DNA of 47,714 nt from Drouetiella hepatica Uher 2000/2452 (lineage in GTDB: Bacteria > Cyanobacteriota > Cyanobacteriia > Elainellales > Elainellaceae), in NCBI GenBank assembly GCA_019359505.1, contig JAHHHD010000039.1, forward strand, positions 1 through 47,714. The letters are read 5' to 3'. Shown one piece after another: positions 35,097 through 42,847 of this stretch; position 1 is the first letter of the stretch; the number at the start of each line of letters is the position of its first letter. The position numbers and the translations under genes are program-made. A model generated the notes under the pieces. It saw only the letters and a list, made by a program, of their open reading frames with translations, did no database searches and was not told the DNA's origin.

Positions 35097-36638
35097 ATGG
35101 TTGATCCACAAGAAGCGCTTCGGATCAGGAAGCGATTAGAGGCGCTCAAGCGGGGAGGAGTTCACCGCGTTAAGGATAAAGATCCAATGCCCTCTGCTGT
35201 GCATGTTGTCGGCGTGGGTAAGGCGGGGGCTGATTTCATTGCCCAGATGATTCAGCAAGCTCCAGATGATTTTTTGACGGATAGCCGCACCCGATTTACA
35301 GCTCTGGCAGTAGATATTGGTGATCAGAATTTGCTCCAGGTGCGAGAACTAGCTGAGACCTTGCCCAGTGATCGCGCCCAGGTCAGAACCTTGGCTTTAG
35401 AAGTGCCTAGTCGGGATGAACTCTTTGGCTCACTCCGGCGATACCGCGAGTACCTGAAGTTAGAATATCCTCGATACTACTGGAATCCTAATTACGAACC
35501 CTGGTTGCCGGACACTATCGAGATTCCTAATGCAGGAGAATATTTTCCTCGGGCGATCGCCAAAGCTATCTACGGTAAGGCTTATTACGAGGGCGATCGG
35601 TTGATGGATCAGGAGCTACAAACGTTCGCTGAGAGCGTGGATGCTGCAACCTGTCAGTCGATCGTTTGTGTGGTTTTCGCCTTGGGAGATGGTACCGGAA
35701 GCGGTATCGTGGTTGATCTAGCGCGGCATCTGTCTAACGTGAAGTTTGGACGCAGAGCCTTGGTGCTCGGTATTGGCATCGCGCCTTGTGACGGTGATCC
35801 GGCTCACGAGCGCGATGGTAGCCTCTTCCCCACGCTCAATGAACTGGACTGTATGTTGGATCAGGACAAAAACCAGGGTGTCATTCAGGTTTGGGGCGAC
35901 CTGTATCGCAACCCATTCACGGCTGGATTCCTCATGGTTTCTCAGAAGTCAGTTTGGCAAGAAACGGGTGATTTGGCGGCAACCCAGCAGAAAGTGAACG
36001 GTCAATTAATATCCTTTTTCACCCGCAATCAGGGGCTAGATGTCTATGAGACGCTGCGACTTCTGAACTGGGTGGGTGCGCCACCCTCGCAGCACATGGC
36101 GGCACGTAGCCAGTATGGGGCACGTTGGGCACACCTATTTGGATTTACCAATTTTGAATCCTCCATTGATGACTTGCCTAGCAAACTCGGCATCATGGCA
36201 GGCACCTTTAACCCGGACTTTTTTGAAATCCGCGTTTCAGCTCCAGAAGGCGCTGCTCTAGGTGAAAAACTTGCTGATTTGGCGAGCAAGATGAACAAGT
36301 CTTTCTCTCCAATATTGGAGCCAGAGATCATCTATTCTCCGGGCGGTAGCGAAACCTACGTGCAGTTTGTCATCCCAGGGGCGCGCAAGACGAATCTAGA
36401 TATTTTCTATGACGCTCGACTCGCCTATGACGAACAAACCTGGGACGAAAAGCTGCTTCAGCATTCCTGGCTGCTAGAGCTAGGGGTGATGCTGTCGGAG
36501 CCAGCTATCCGGTTTGAGGGCATGGCGGGTGAATGTCTCTGGGGTTGTGCTTGCTGGGTTGTGGTGCCCTATAGCGACATTCGGGGAGAGGATCTGGAGG
36601 GCTTGAGACAAAAGCTCGAAGAAGTTGTCAAAACGTAG
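35097..36638 (+). CDS. anhA: Acetonitrile hydratase-like subunit A; tubulin/FtsZ-like signature
   Basis: 513 residues from the ATG at 35097 (AGAGGAAA upstream). Gene order (amidase, ~55-kDa protein, 108-aa protein, ~62-kDa paralogue) fits the cobalt-dependent acetonitrile hydratase of Rhodococcus RHA1 as I recall it; the name rests on this context. In the sequence itself, 'HVVGVGKAGADFIAQMI' at 37-52 and 'FTALAVDIGDQNLL' at 67-80 mimic the first nucleotide-binding loops of FtsZ, and 'GDGTGSG' at 197-203 is the tubulin signature loop with one Gly changed to Asp. 'GECLWGCACW' at 478-487 gives a CxxxCxC motif that could bind metal. It shares about half of its sequence with the gene at 37110. An alternative is a tubulin-like GTPase of unknown role. 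Confidence 0.65.
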   Translation: MVDPQEALRIRKRLEALKRGGVHRVKDKDPMPSAVHVVGVGKAGADFIAQMIQQAPDDFLTDSRTRFTALAVDIGDQNLLQVRELAETLPSDRAQVRTLALEVPSRDELFGSLRRYREYLKLEYPRYYWNPNYEPWLPDTIEIPNAGEYFPRAIAKAIYGKAYYEGDRLMDQELQTFAESVDAATCQSIVCVVFALGDGTGSGIVVDLARHLSNVKFGRRALVLGIGIAPCDGDPAHERDGSLFPTLNELDCMLDQDKNQGVIQVWGDLYRNPFTAGFLMVSQKSVWQETGDLAATQQKVNGQLISFFTRNQGLDVYETLRLLNWVGAPPSQHMAARSQYGARWAHLFGFTNFESSIDDLPSKLGIMAGTFNPDFFEIRVSAPEGAALGEKLADLASKMNKSFSPILEPEIIYSPGGSETYVQFVIPGARKTNLDIFYDARLAYDEQTWDEKLLQHSWLLELGVMLSEPAIRFEGMAGECLWGCACWVVVPYSDIRGEDLEGLRQKLEEVVKT

Positions 36639-36650
36639 GGAGGGGACGGT

Positions 36651-36977
36651 ATGCCATTGGATTGGGCTTTGGTGAACCAGAAGTACGGCAACGGTGCTGA
36701 GGTTCCGACCGTAGCGGGTAACAAGATACTTCAGATCACCGGAGTTGATGATGAAAGAATCTACATTAAATCTCCACTTTGGAAGGCGAGTCTAAGCCGT
36801 TCAAACATCGAGAAAGGGGTTGAACTGATCGAGGAAGGCGTGATCGATCGCCAGCCCGGTCAATTCGTTGAAGATTACAAGGTTTACGTTGCGGATGAAC
36901 GCGCCACCTCGGTTGCCCACATTCTCAAGGATTTAGGGTTTTTAACTGAAGATTTAGGCTACTACCCAACCTGTTGA
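36651..36977 (+). CDS. anhE: Small AnhE-like protein, candidate cobalt chaperone between hydratase subunits
   Basis: A 108-residue (about 12 kDa) soluble protein, 12 bp after anhA and preceded by GGGAGGGG. Its N-terminus is 'MPLDWALVNQKYGNGAEVPT', then a beta-rich stretch ('KILQITGVDDERIYIKSP'), helix 'SNIEKGVELIEEGVI' and 'ATSVAHILKDLGFL', ending in a terminal Cys. Rhodococcus AnhE is described as an 11-kDa cobalt-binding maturation factor encoded between anhA and anhB; size and position match. No strong metal motif is visible (one His, one Cys, several acidic residues), so the name is mainly by context. Confidence 0.6.
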   Translation: MPLDWALVNQKYGNGAEVPTVAGNKILQITGVDDERIYIKSPLWKASLSRSNIEKGVELIEEGVIDRQPGQFVEDYKVYVADERATSVAHILKDLGFLTEDLGYYPTC

Positions 36978-37109
36978 CTTCGCACTCGTTGAGGTTATGT
37001 ATTCAGTTCGGGATTAAACGTTCCATTCATTGCTTTCACCACACTGAGCCGCGCACCTGCGGCGATCGCGATTTACTAAATCACAACCTACCAAAAAGGA
37101 AGCTGATCA

Positions 37110-38786
37110 ATGTCAAAATCCATGTATCACAGTGCTTCAGGTTCTCAGTCTCCCCACTGCATCCATTTCTTGGGTATCGGCAAGACTGGGGCAAATATGC
37201 TGGATTCCATGCTGCGCCAAGGCGATTTAGAAGATCAGCTAGCGGATCCCCGTGCTCGGTTCACCGCGCTGCTGGTGGACATTGGTGAACAGGATATGTA
37301 CCAGGCAAAGGACTATGCTGAAGGGTTCCTGAAGCGGCTGGAAGAGAGTGGCATTCCGCCGGAGCGCGCTCAGATTCGGTTTGCTGCGTTAGAAGTCCCT
37401 ACTCGTGACGAGTTGTTCACCTCCTTACGCCGCTATCGTGAATTTCTGAAGCTGGAGTATCCTCGCTACTACTGGAACCCCAACTACGAACCCTGGCTGC
37501 CTGACAATGTGGAAATCCCCAAGGCAGGCGAGTATTTCCCCAGAGCAATCTCCAAAGCAATCTATGGCAAGGCATACTACGACGGCGATCGCCCCCTTGA
37601 GAAAGAGCTGGATGATTTCGCTAAGAGCATCGATGCCACGAAACTGCCCTCCATGGTGCTGTGCTGCTTTGCGATCGGGGATGGCACAGGCAGCGGTATC
37701 GTGGTTGACTTGGCGCGCCATCTGGCTAACGTCAAGCTTGGACGACGCATTCCGGTAATTGGAGTCGGTCAATTGCCCTGCAGCGGCGATCCAGAGACGC
37801 ATCAGGACGGCAGTTTCTTCGCCACAATGAACGAAATTGACTGCATGCTAGATGACGATAAGAATGCGGGTGTGACCACGGTTTGGGGCGACCTCTACCG
37901 CAATCCTTTTACAGGCGGATTCTTTGCGCTGGCGACCGAAAATTCCTACCAGCGCTTGAGCAAATACACCTCAACGGGTGTGCCTACTGAGCGCGATCGG
38001 ATGCGTTTGCAAGTCACCCACAAGTTCGTCGCTGATGCCTTCATGCGGATTGCACTGGATGATTACGGTCGCACGATCTTCAAGGCACTGCGCTTGGTTG
38101 GACAAACCACTGCGCCCCACGAGGCGATCAGCACCAAAGCTCGTAGCTGGACGCTATACGATGTTGCTAAGTTTACTCACCCTGCAGTGCAGGTATTGCC
38201 CGGTGAACCCCTCAGCAAGTGGCGCAGTGTAATCACCGAGTGGATCGGTCACATCCCTGATTATGCCGGGTTAAAACCAGGATTCAAGACTGATTACGCC
38301 GAGTGCATTATCCATGCACCCCGCGAAATGTGGAATGACAAACTGGATGATGAATTTAAGAAAGTGATGGCAACGTTCCTAGTAGAGTCGGAAGATTCTG
38401 CGATCAACATCAGCCACCGCGAGTTCTTTGATCACCTGACCGCCTTTGCTGACATTATGCTGCCGGGAGTTGCGAAGGTAGATTTCATTGATTTCTACAA
38501 GAGCCGTGACCTGTATGATACCCTCACCTGGGATCAAAAGCTGCTGCACCACTCTTGGCTAATGGATCTGGGCGTGATGATGTCTGAGCCAGCGATTCGC
38601 TTTGAAGGGATGGCAGGAGAATGTCTCTGGGGCTGTGCTTGCTGGATTGTAGTTCCCTACGACCAGCTCCGGGGCGATGATGTTGTACCTACTAACCGCC
38701 GGGACATTCTAGAAGCAGGAATTGCGGCGATGACCAAAACGGTTGTCTCTATTCCATCGGATGCGGAGGCTGTGAAAGCAATCTAG
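37110..38786 (+). CDS. anhB: Acetonitrile hydratase-like subunit B; tubulin/FtsZ-like signature
   Basis: A 558-residue paralogue of the gene at 35097. Shared blocks: 'FLGIGKTGANMLDSML' at 20-35, 'FTALLVDIGEQDMYQ' at 51-65, a near-identical 'LKLEYPRYYWNPNYEPWLPD', 'GDGTGSGIVVDLARHLANVK' at 190-209, and the C-terminal 'GECLWGCACW' with CxxxCxC at 505-511. It differs by a larger central region (about 280-440) and a 30-residue tail. It probably forms a heteromer with AnhA. A GGA-type ribosome site precedes the ATG at 37110; 132 bp separate it from anhE. The enzymatic role is inferred from the cluster, not from known active-site residues. Confidence 0.65.
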   Translation: MSKSMYHSASGSQSPHCIHFLGIGKTGANMLDSMLRQGDLEDQLADPRARFTALLVDIGEQDMYQAKDYAEGFLKRLEESGIPPERAQIRFAALEVPTRDELFTSLRRYREFLKLEYPRYYWNPNYEPWLPDNVEIPKAGEYFPRAISKAIYGKAYYDGDRPLEKELDDFAKSIDATKLPSMVLCCFAIGDGTGSGIVVDLARHLANVKLGRRIPVIGVGQLPCSGDPETHQDGSFFATMNEIDCMLDDDKNAGVTTVWGDLYRNPFTGGFFALATENSYQRLSKYTSTGVPTERDRMRLQVTHKFVADAFMRIALDDYGRTIFKALRLVGQTTAPHEAISTKARSWTLYDVAKFTHPAVQVLPGEPLSKWRSVITEWIGHIPDYAGLKPGFKTDYAECIIHAPREMWNDKLDDEFKKVMATFLVESEDSAINISHREFFDHLTAFADIMLPGVAKVDFIDFYKSRDLYDTLTWDQKLLHHSWLMDLGVMMSEPAIRFEGMAGECLWGCACWIVVPYDQLRGDDVVPTNRRDILEAGIAAMTKTVVSIPSDAEAVKAI

Positions 38787-38822
38787 TCAGAAGAGCCGGG
38801 TATAGCTCTCGCTAGAGTTGAC

Positions 38823-38854
38823 AGTAACGGGTAGTTGGTGAATTGCCCGTTACT
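38823..38854 (+). terminator. Hairpin after anhB
   Basis: AGTAACGGG (38823-38831) pairs with CCCGTTACT (38846-38854), 37 bp past the anhB stop. There is no long T-run, so partial termination or a processing site before cobW is possible. Confidence 0.55.
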
Positions 38855-38861
38855 TCATTCG

Positions 38862-38897
38862 ATCATGTTTGAGATTGGGGCGAATACAGAACATGAT
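38862..38897. promoter_or_regulatory. Inverted repeat ATCATGTT-N20-AACATGAT upstream of the CobW gene
   Basis: Perfect 8-bp arms at 38862-38869 and 38890-38897, 42 bp before the cobW ATG. It could be an operator for a metal-responsive regulator or a leader hairpin; it does not match a consensus I know. Confidence 0.3.
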
Positions 38898-38938
38898 TGC
38901 AGTTCAATGAGCTAATTGCTTTATCAGGAGTTACAACG

Positions 38939-39937
38939 ATGGTCATGCAACAGGTTCGCCAGGGAAGCCTTAAGCAACGAGTTCCAGTTACCGTGATCAC
39001 TGGATTTTTAGGGTCGGGCAAAACGACGCTAATCAACCATATTTTGAAGGGGCAGCATGGTCTAAAGGTGGCTGTGATTGTCAATGAGTTTGGTGAGATT
39101 GGCATTGATGGTCAGTTGATGATTTCCGATGATGAAGAGCAGCTCGTAGAATTCAACAATGGTTGCCTCTGCTGCACTGTTCGAGGGGATCTCGTTCGCA
39201 CCCTAGAGGACTTAACGCAGCGAGCTGAATTAGATGCTGTTCTAGTAGAAACAACAGGACTTGCAGATCCTGCTCCAGTAGCTTCGACGTTCATTGTTGC
39301 CGATGAAATCAAGTCAAAATTCAACCTCGACGCATTTGTTACCGTAGTCGATGCGCCTAATTTACAGCGTAATTTAGTCGATAGTCATGAAGCCCAAGAG
39401 CAGGTTGCGTTTGCTGACATCATTTTGATTAACAAAACCGATCTTGTTTCACCGGAAGCGATCGTCAAAATTGAGCAACAGATCCGAGGACTCAATCCAA
39501 TCGCCAAAATCTACCACACAGAATTCAGCGTAGTTGATCTGCCGCTGATTCTGGGAACTGGCTCTTTTGATCTGGAAGCTAAGCTAGAGGTAGATCCTCT
39601 GTTCCTGGACGATCTGGAGCATGAGCATGATGCGGCGATCGGCTCGTTTGCGCTGACTACGAACAAACCCATTGACATGAACAAATTTATGCTGTGGATG
39701 AATGCTCTAGCGCAGGAAAAAGGAGAAGATCTATACCGGACAAAAGGCTTGTTCTATGCTCAGGGATTCCCGGAGCGCGTGGTGTTTCAGAGCGTGAGAA
39801 TGCTGACCTCTATGCGACGAGACAGACTGTGGAAACCCGATGAAGAGAAACTAACGCAGCTCGTTGTGATTGGTCGAGATCTCAATCGAGACGAGTTTAC
39901 GGAAGGGTTTGAGAAATGTATTGTGTCTGGGAAATAG
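38939..39937 (+). CDS. CobW/COG0523-family metallochaperone GTPase
   Basis: 332 residues from the ATG at 38939 (AGGAG upstream; frame open to 38897). Walker A 'GFLGSGKTT' at 22-30, 'VNEFGEIGIDG' switch, the metal-binding 'GCLCC' at 75-79, 'ETTGLADPAPV' and 'NKTDL' (G4). The C-terminal CobW domain has only a short His cluster ('LEHEHD'). Members deliver zinc or cobalt to client proteins; nitrile hydratase activators and CobW of B12 synthesis belong here. Its position between the hydratase-like operon and the cobalt importer suggests cobalt delivery, but zinc cannot be excluded. Confidence 0.92.
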   Translation: MVMQQVRQGSLKQRVPVTVITGFLGSGKTTLINHILKGQHGLKVAVIVNEFGEIGIDGQLMISDDEEQLVEFNNGCLCCTVRGDLVRTLEDLTQRAELDAVLVETTGLADPAPVASTFIVADEIKSKFNLDAFVTVVDAPNLQRNLVDSHEAQEQVAFADIILINKTDLVSPEAIVKIEQQIRGLNPIAKIYHTEFSVVDLPLILGTGSFDLEAKLEVDPLFLDDLEHEHDAAIGSFALTTNKPIDMNKFMLWMNALAQEKGEDLYRTKGLFYAQGFPERVVFQSVRMLTSMRRDRLWKPDEEKLTQLVVIGRDLNRDEFTEGFEKCIVSGK

Positions 39938-39993
39938 CCCATCAGTTGATTTGTAGTGCTTGATTTGTAAACCTAAAATGTTGCGAACAGTCT

Positions 39994-40320
39994 ATGCCAA
40001 CTAGCCAACTTCTAGATAGTGACAGAGCAGTCAAAGCCAAAGCATTGTTCACAGAAGGCGTAGACCAGTCTCGCCAAGGAGATTATGCAGGAGCGATCGA
40101 AAGTTTTGATCAGGCATTACAGCTCAATTCAGAGAATGCCGATGCCTATGGTCATCGGTGCGTTGCCCGCCATCGGCTAGGTAATTGCCAAGGTGCGATC
40201 GCTGACTGTCAACAGGCAGCGATGCTTTATCTAAAGCAGGGAAAGCCAGAGAAGCATCAGTATGCTCTTAAGATGCTGCAAAAGCTTCAGATGTCAAGAT
40301 TAGAACAAAATGTTTTTTGA
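39994..40320 (+). CDS. Small TPR protein
   Basis: 108 residues with about two tetratricopeptide units: 'ALFTEGVDQSRQGDYAGAIE' / 'SFDQALQLNSENADAYGHRC' and 'VARHRLGNCQGAIADCQQAA'. No signal peptide. It lies 56 bp after cobW and just before the riboswitch. A protein-protein adaptor; the partner is unknown. Confidence 0.75.
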   Translation: MPTSQLLDSDRAVKAKALFTEGVDQSRQGDYAGAIESFDQALQLNSENADAYGHRCVARHRLGNCQGAIADCQQAAMLYLKQGKPEKHQYALKMLQKLQMSRLEQNVF

Positions 40321-40347
40321 ACATTCTCTCAGTATCTTCTTTCAGTC

Positions 40348-40534
40348 TGGTATTCTGAGTCCACGACTCGGTTCTGACGGGGAGCAGCCGTCAGAGGAAA
40401 CAGGGAAAGTGTAGTGCGATTCTACCGCTGTCCCGCAACTGTAAGAGAGAGTTTGAGTTTTAAGTTAGTCAACACAATTACAAAATTCAAAGCTTAAGCT
40501 TCAAAGCTCTCTAGAGCCAGAATGCCTGCCAGTC
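40348..40534 (+). ncRNA. Cobalamin riboswitch controlling cbiM
   Basis: The order of conserved pieces is clear: a stem closing around 40350-40385, 'GCCGTCAGAGGAAACAGGGA' region at 40386-40407 (the GGAAxxxGG core), 'CCGCTGTCCCGCAACTGTAA' at 40426-40444, a variable stem, and the B12 box AGCCAGAATGCCTGCCAG at 40515-40532. It ends 33 bp before the cbiM start, so adenosylcobalamin binding would shut off cobalt import. Confidence 0.9.
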
Positions 40535-40567
40535 GCAAACAACATCGTCTTATCTGCGAGGTACAGC

Positions 40568-41323
40568 ATGAAGACACGATATCGGAAATGGCTAAGCCTA
40601 GGAGTGATGGCTAGCCTGAGTTGCTATATTTTGCTTGGATCAGCTACGCCTGCTTATGCCATGCACATCGCGGAAGGATTTTTGCCTGTGCGGTGGGCAG
40701 CTTTTTGGTGGGCTGTGTCGCTGCCGTTTTTTTGGGTGGGGCTGAGATCGCTAACTCGCATCACTAAGCAGAAGCCTGAGTTGAAGCTCTTGCTGGCATT
40801 AGCAGGCGCCTTCACCTTTGTGCTGTCAGCTCTAAAAATCCCTTCGGTCACAGGCAGTTGCTCTCATCCAACCGGAACGGGATTGGGTGCGGTTTTATTT
40901 GGGCCTTCCGTCATGTCTGTTTTGGGTGGATTAGTGTTGCTGTTCCAAGCTGTTTTACTGGCGCATGGGGGTTTGACAACGCTGGGTGCAAACATGTTCT
41001 CAATGGCGATCGTCGGGCCTTTCGTAGCTTACGGCGTTTATCATTTGATGCTGCGCATCGGCAATCAATCTGTTGCAATCTTTTTAGCCGCAACATTGTC
41101 AGATTTTGTTACCTACTTGACTACGGCTGCGCAGCTTGCCTTTGCATTTCCAGCCCTACAGGGCGGATTCTTGGCATCGTTCTCTAAGTTTGTAGGGATT
41201 TTTGCGGTTACCCAACTGCCCCTAGCCCTTTGTGAAGGGCTGTTGACCGTGCTGGTTTGGAACTGGCTGCAAAAGCATGGCCAGCAGGAATTGCAAACGC
41301 TCAAAGTTCTTGAGGAGCAGTAG
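40568..41323 (+). CDS. cbiM: Cobalt ECF transporter S component CbiM
   Basis: 251 residues. A cleavable signal peptide (1-31, ending Ala-Tyr-Ala) exposes the mature N-terminus Met-His-Ile-Ala-Glu-Gly, whose Met and His form the N-terminal metal-binding site in CbiM/NikM. Six to seven membrane helices follow, with '[20 protein letters not shown]' and '[15 protein letters not shown]'-type motifs. It imports Co2+ for B12 synthesis and possibly for the nearby hydratase. Under riboswitch control. Confidence 0.95.
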   Translation: MKTRYRKWLSLGVMASLSCYILLGSATPAYAMHIAEGFLPVRWAAFWWAVSLPFFWVGLRSLTRITKQKPELKLLLALAGAFTFVLSALKIPSVTGSCSHPTGTGLGAVLFGPSVMSVLGGLVLLFQAVLLAHGGLTTLGANMFSMAIVGPFVAYGVYHLMLRIGNQSVAIFLAATLSDFVTYLTTAAQLAFAFPALQGGFLASFSKFVGIFAVTQLPLALCEGLLTVLVWNWLQKHGQQELQTLKVLEEQ

Positions 41324-41326
41324 ACG

Positions 41327-41623
41327 ATGTCTAAGGTATCGAGTAACTGGCTGTTGATTGGGGGAGTCCTCGTTTTAGCACTTGGGCCTTTACTTATGCT
41401 TCAAGGTACAGAGTTTGGCTCAACTGACGGCAGCTTTACAACCGCAATTGAGGCAGATCATCCGAATTACAAGCCCTGGTTTGAACCCGTGATCAAAGAC
41501 TCTGGGCCTGAAGTACAAGCCTTTTTGTTTGCTGCTCAAGCTGGGATTGGTGCAGGAGTAGTAGGGTACATTCTAGGATTGTACAAGGGGCGATCGGAGA
41601 GACACGAGAGGGATGAGCATTGA
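41327..41623 (+). CDS. cbiN: Cobalt ECF transporter auxiliary protein CbiN
   Basis: 98 residues with two membrane helices (about 7-25 and 65-85) and the periplasmic loop 'GTEFGSTDGSFTTAIEAD' then 'YKPWFEP', the part that supports metal loading of CbiM. It starts 3 bp after cbiM and overlaps the next gene. Confidence 0.93.
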   Translation: MSKVSSNWLLIGGVLVLALGPLLMLQGTEFGSTDGSFTTAIEADHPNYKPWFEPVIKDSGPEVQAFLFAAQAGIGAGVVGYILGLYKGRSERHERDEH

Positions 41624-42036
41624 ACCAACAGCACGTCATGTTCGTTTGTACAAGCTGTGAGAGTGCCCACCGCACCAAACAGGCGATTCGCACCAGCGGC
41701 GGTGAGCGGCTTCTCAGGCAGTTACAGGCTCTCCATGAAAGCGAATCGTTAGACGCATTTTCAATTCAACCGACAGAATGCTTAGGAGCCTGTGAGCAAA
41801 ATTGCGCGATCGCTCTTAGTGCTTCTGGAAAGCACACCTACTTGTTTGGTAACTTGCCTGTAGATGACGAGCATTTAGAATCAACCGCTGCAGCTGTCAT
41901 GGCGGGTGCTGTGCAATATCACGCTAAGCCAGACGGTACGCTCTCCTACATCAAATGTCCTGAGCTATTGAAAAAGAACGTGTTGGCAAAGATTCCGCCT
42001 CTGCCAGAAAGTCGTTCTAACATCGCAGGAGCGTAA
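41620..42036 (+). CDS. DUF1636 ferredoxin-like metal-binding protein
   Basis: 138 residues from a TTG at 41620 overlapping the cbiN stop, or 132 from the ATG at 41638. Cysteines are arranged as in thioredoxin-like 2Fe-2S ferredoxins: 'CTSC' near the N-terminus and 'CLGACEQNC' in the middle. The DUF1636 family is repeatedly found with cobalt-uptake and B12 genes and may act as an Fe-S or metal chaperone; its role is not established. It sits inside the cbiMNQO operon. Confidence 0.8.
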   Translation: MNQQHVMFVCTSCESAHRTKQAIRTSGGERLLRQLQALHESESLDAFSIQPTECLGACEQNCAIALSASGKHTYLFGNLPVDDEHLESTAAAVMAGAVQYHAKPDGTLSYIKCPELLKKNVLAKIPPLPESRSNIAGA

Positions 42037-42040
42037 GCCA

Positions 42041-42847
42041 ATGTCGTCGCTGCAAATTGATACCTTGGCATACAGCAGTCGGCTGCGACAATTGCCGCCC
42101 GAACATAAGCTGCTATTTGCGATCGCTCTGCTGCTGATCACCTATGCCGCTGATGCTCCAGTGCAGCTTCTCGTTGCAGTTTGGCTCAGCATTTGGACGG
42201 TAGTTTATGCTGGCATTCCGACCTCCGTTTATTTCCGTTTGCTCTCGATTACCACTGCATTTTGGCTCACTAGCCTGCCTGCTTTGATGGTTAATGAGAT
42301 CGACTTATCTGTTCTACCCTCTGTACAGACAGATGTTTTTCAGGGGTTCACCTGGGAAAACTACTACATTTATCTGAGCCATCGCGGAATACAGCAAGCA
42401 GGAGAATTAGGGGCAAGAGCGATCGCCTCAACTTCCTGTATTTATTTTGTTATTTTAACCGTTCCCTTCACTGAGATTTTGAATGTTCTCCGACGTATCG
42501 GCTGTCCAGAGCTGCTCGTTGAGTTGATGATGTTGATGTATCGTTTCATCTTTGTCCTTTTACAGACCGCAAACCAGATCTGGACTGCCCAACAGTCTCG
42601 CGGGGGCTACCGCACCCGTAAACTCTGGCTCAAGAGTTTAGGACTCTTGATCGGGCAGTTGCTCCGGCGCACCTTAGAAAACTATCGTCAGGTTTCGCTC
42701 ACCCTCACCTCGCGGGGTTTTACAGGAAACTTTCGCGTCTGTCACTCGCGTCAATATCGATCGTCTAGGCGATATAGCTTTGAAGCGCTGTTGGGCTGTG
42801 CAATATTACTGATACTCACGGGATGGAACTATGCTATTAGAATTTGA
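42041..42847 (+). CDS. cbiQ: Cobalt ECF transporter transmembrane component CbiQ
   Basis: 268 residues, about five membrane helices, and the EcfT coupling motifs: 'QQSRGGYRTRKLWLKSLG' (first A-R-G-like) and 'LTSRGFTGNFRV' (second), which contact the ATPase. It overlaps cbiO by 17 bp, indicating translational coupling. Confidence 0.93.
   Translation: MSSLQIDTLAYSSRLRQLPPEHKLLFAIALLLITYAADAPVQLLVAVWLSIWTVVYAGIPTSVYFRLLSITTAFWLTSLPALMVNEIDLSVLPSVQTDVFQGFTWENYYIYLSHRGIQQAGELGARAIASTSCIYFVILTVPFTEILNVLRRIGCPELLVELMMLMYRFIFVLLQTANQIWTAQQSRGGYRTRKLWLKSLGLLIGQLLRRTLENYRQVSLTLTSRGFTGNFRVCHSRQYRSSRRYSFEALLGCAILLILTGWNYAIRI

Noticed and set aside
36651-36977. Classical nitrile hydratase subunit between the two large genes
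   Set aside because: 108 residues without the CxxCxC claw or other alpha/beta subunit motifs; size and position fit an AnhE-like chaperone better.
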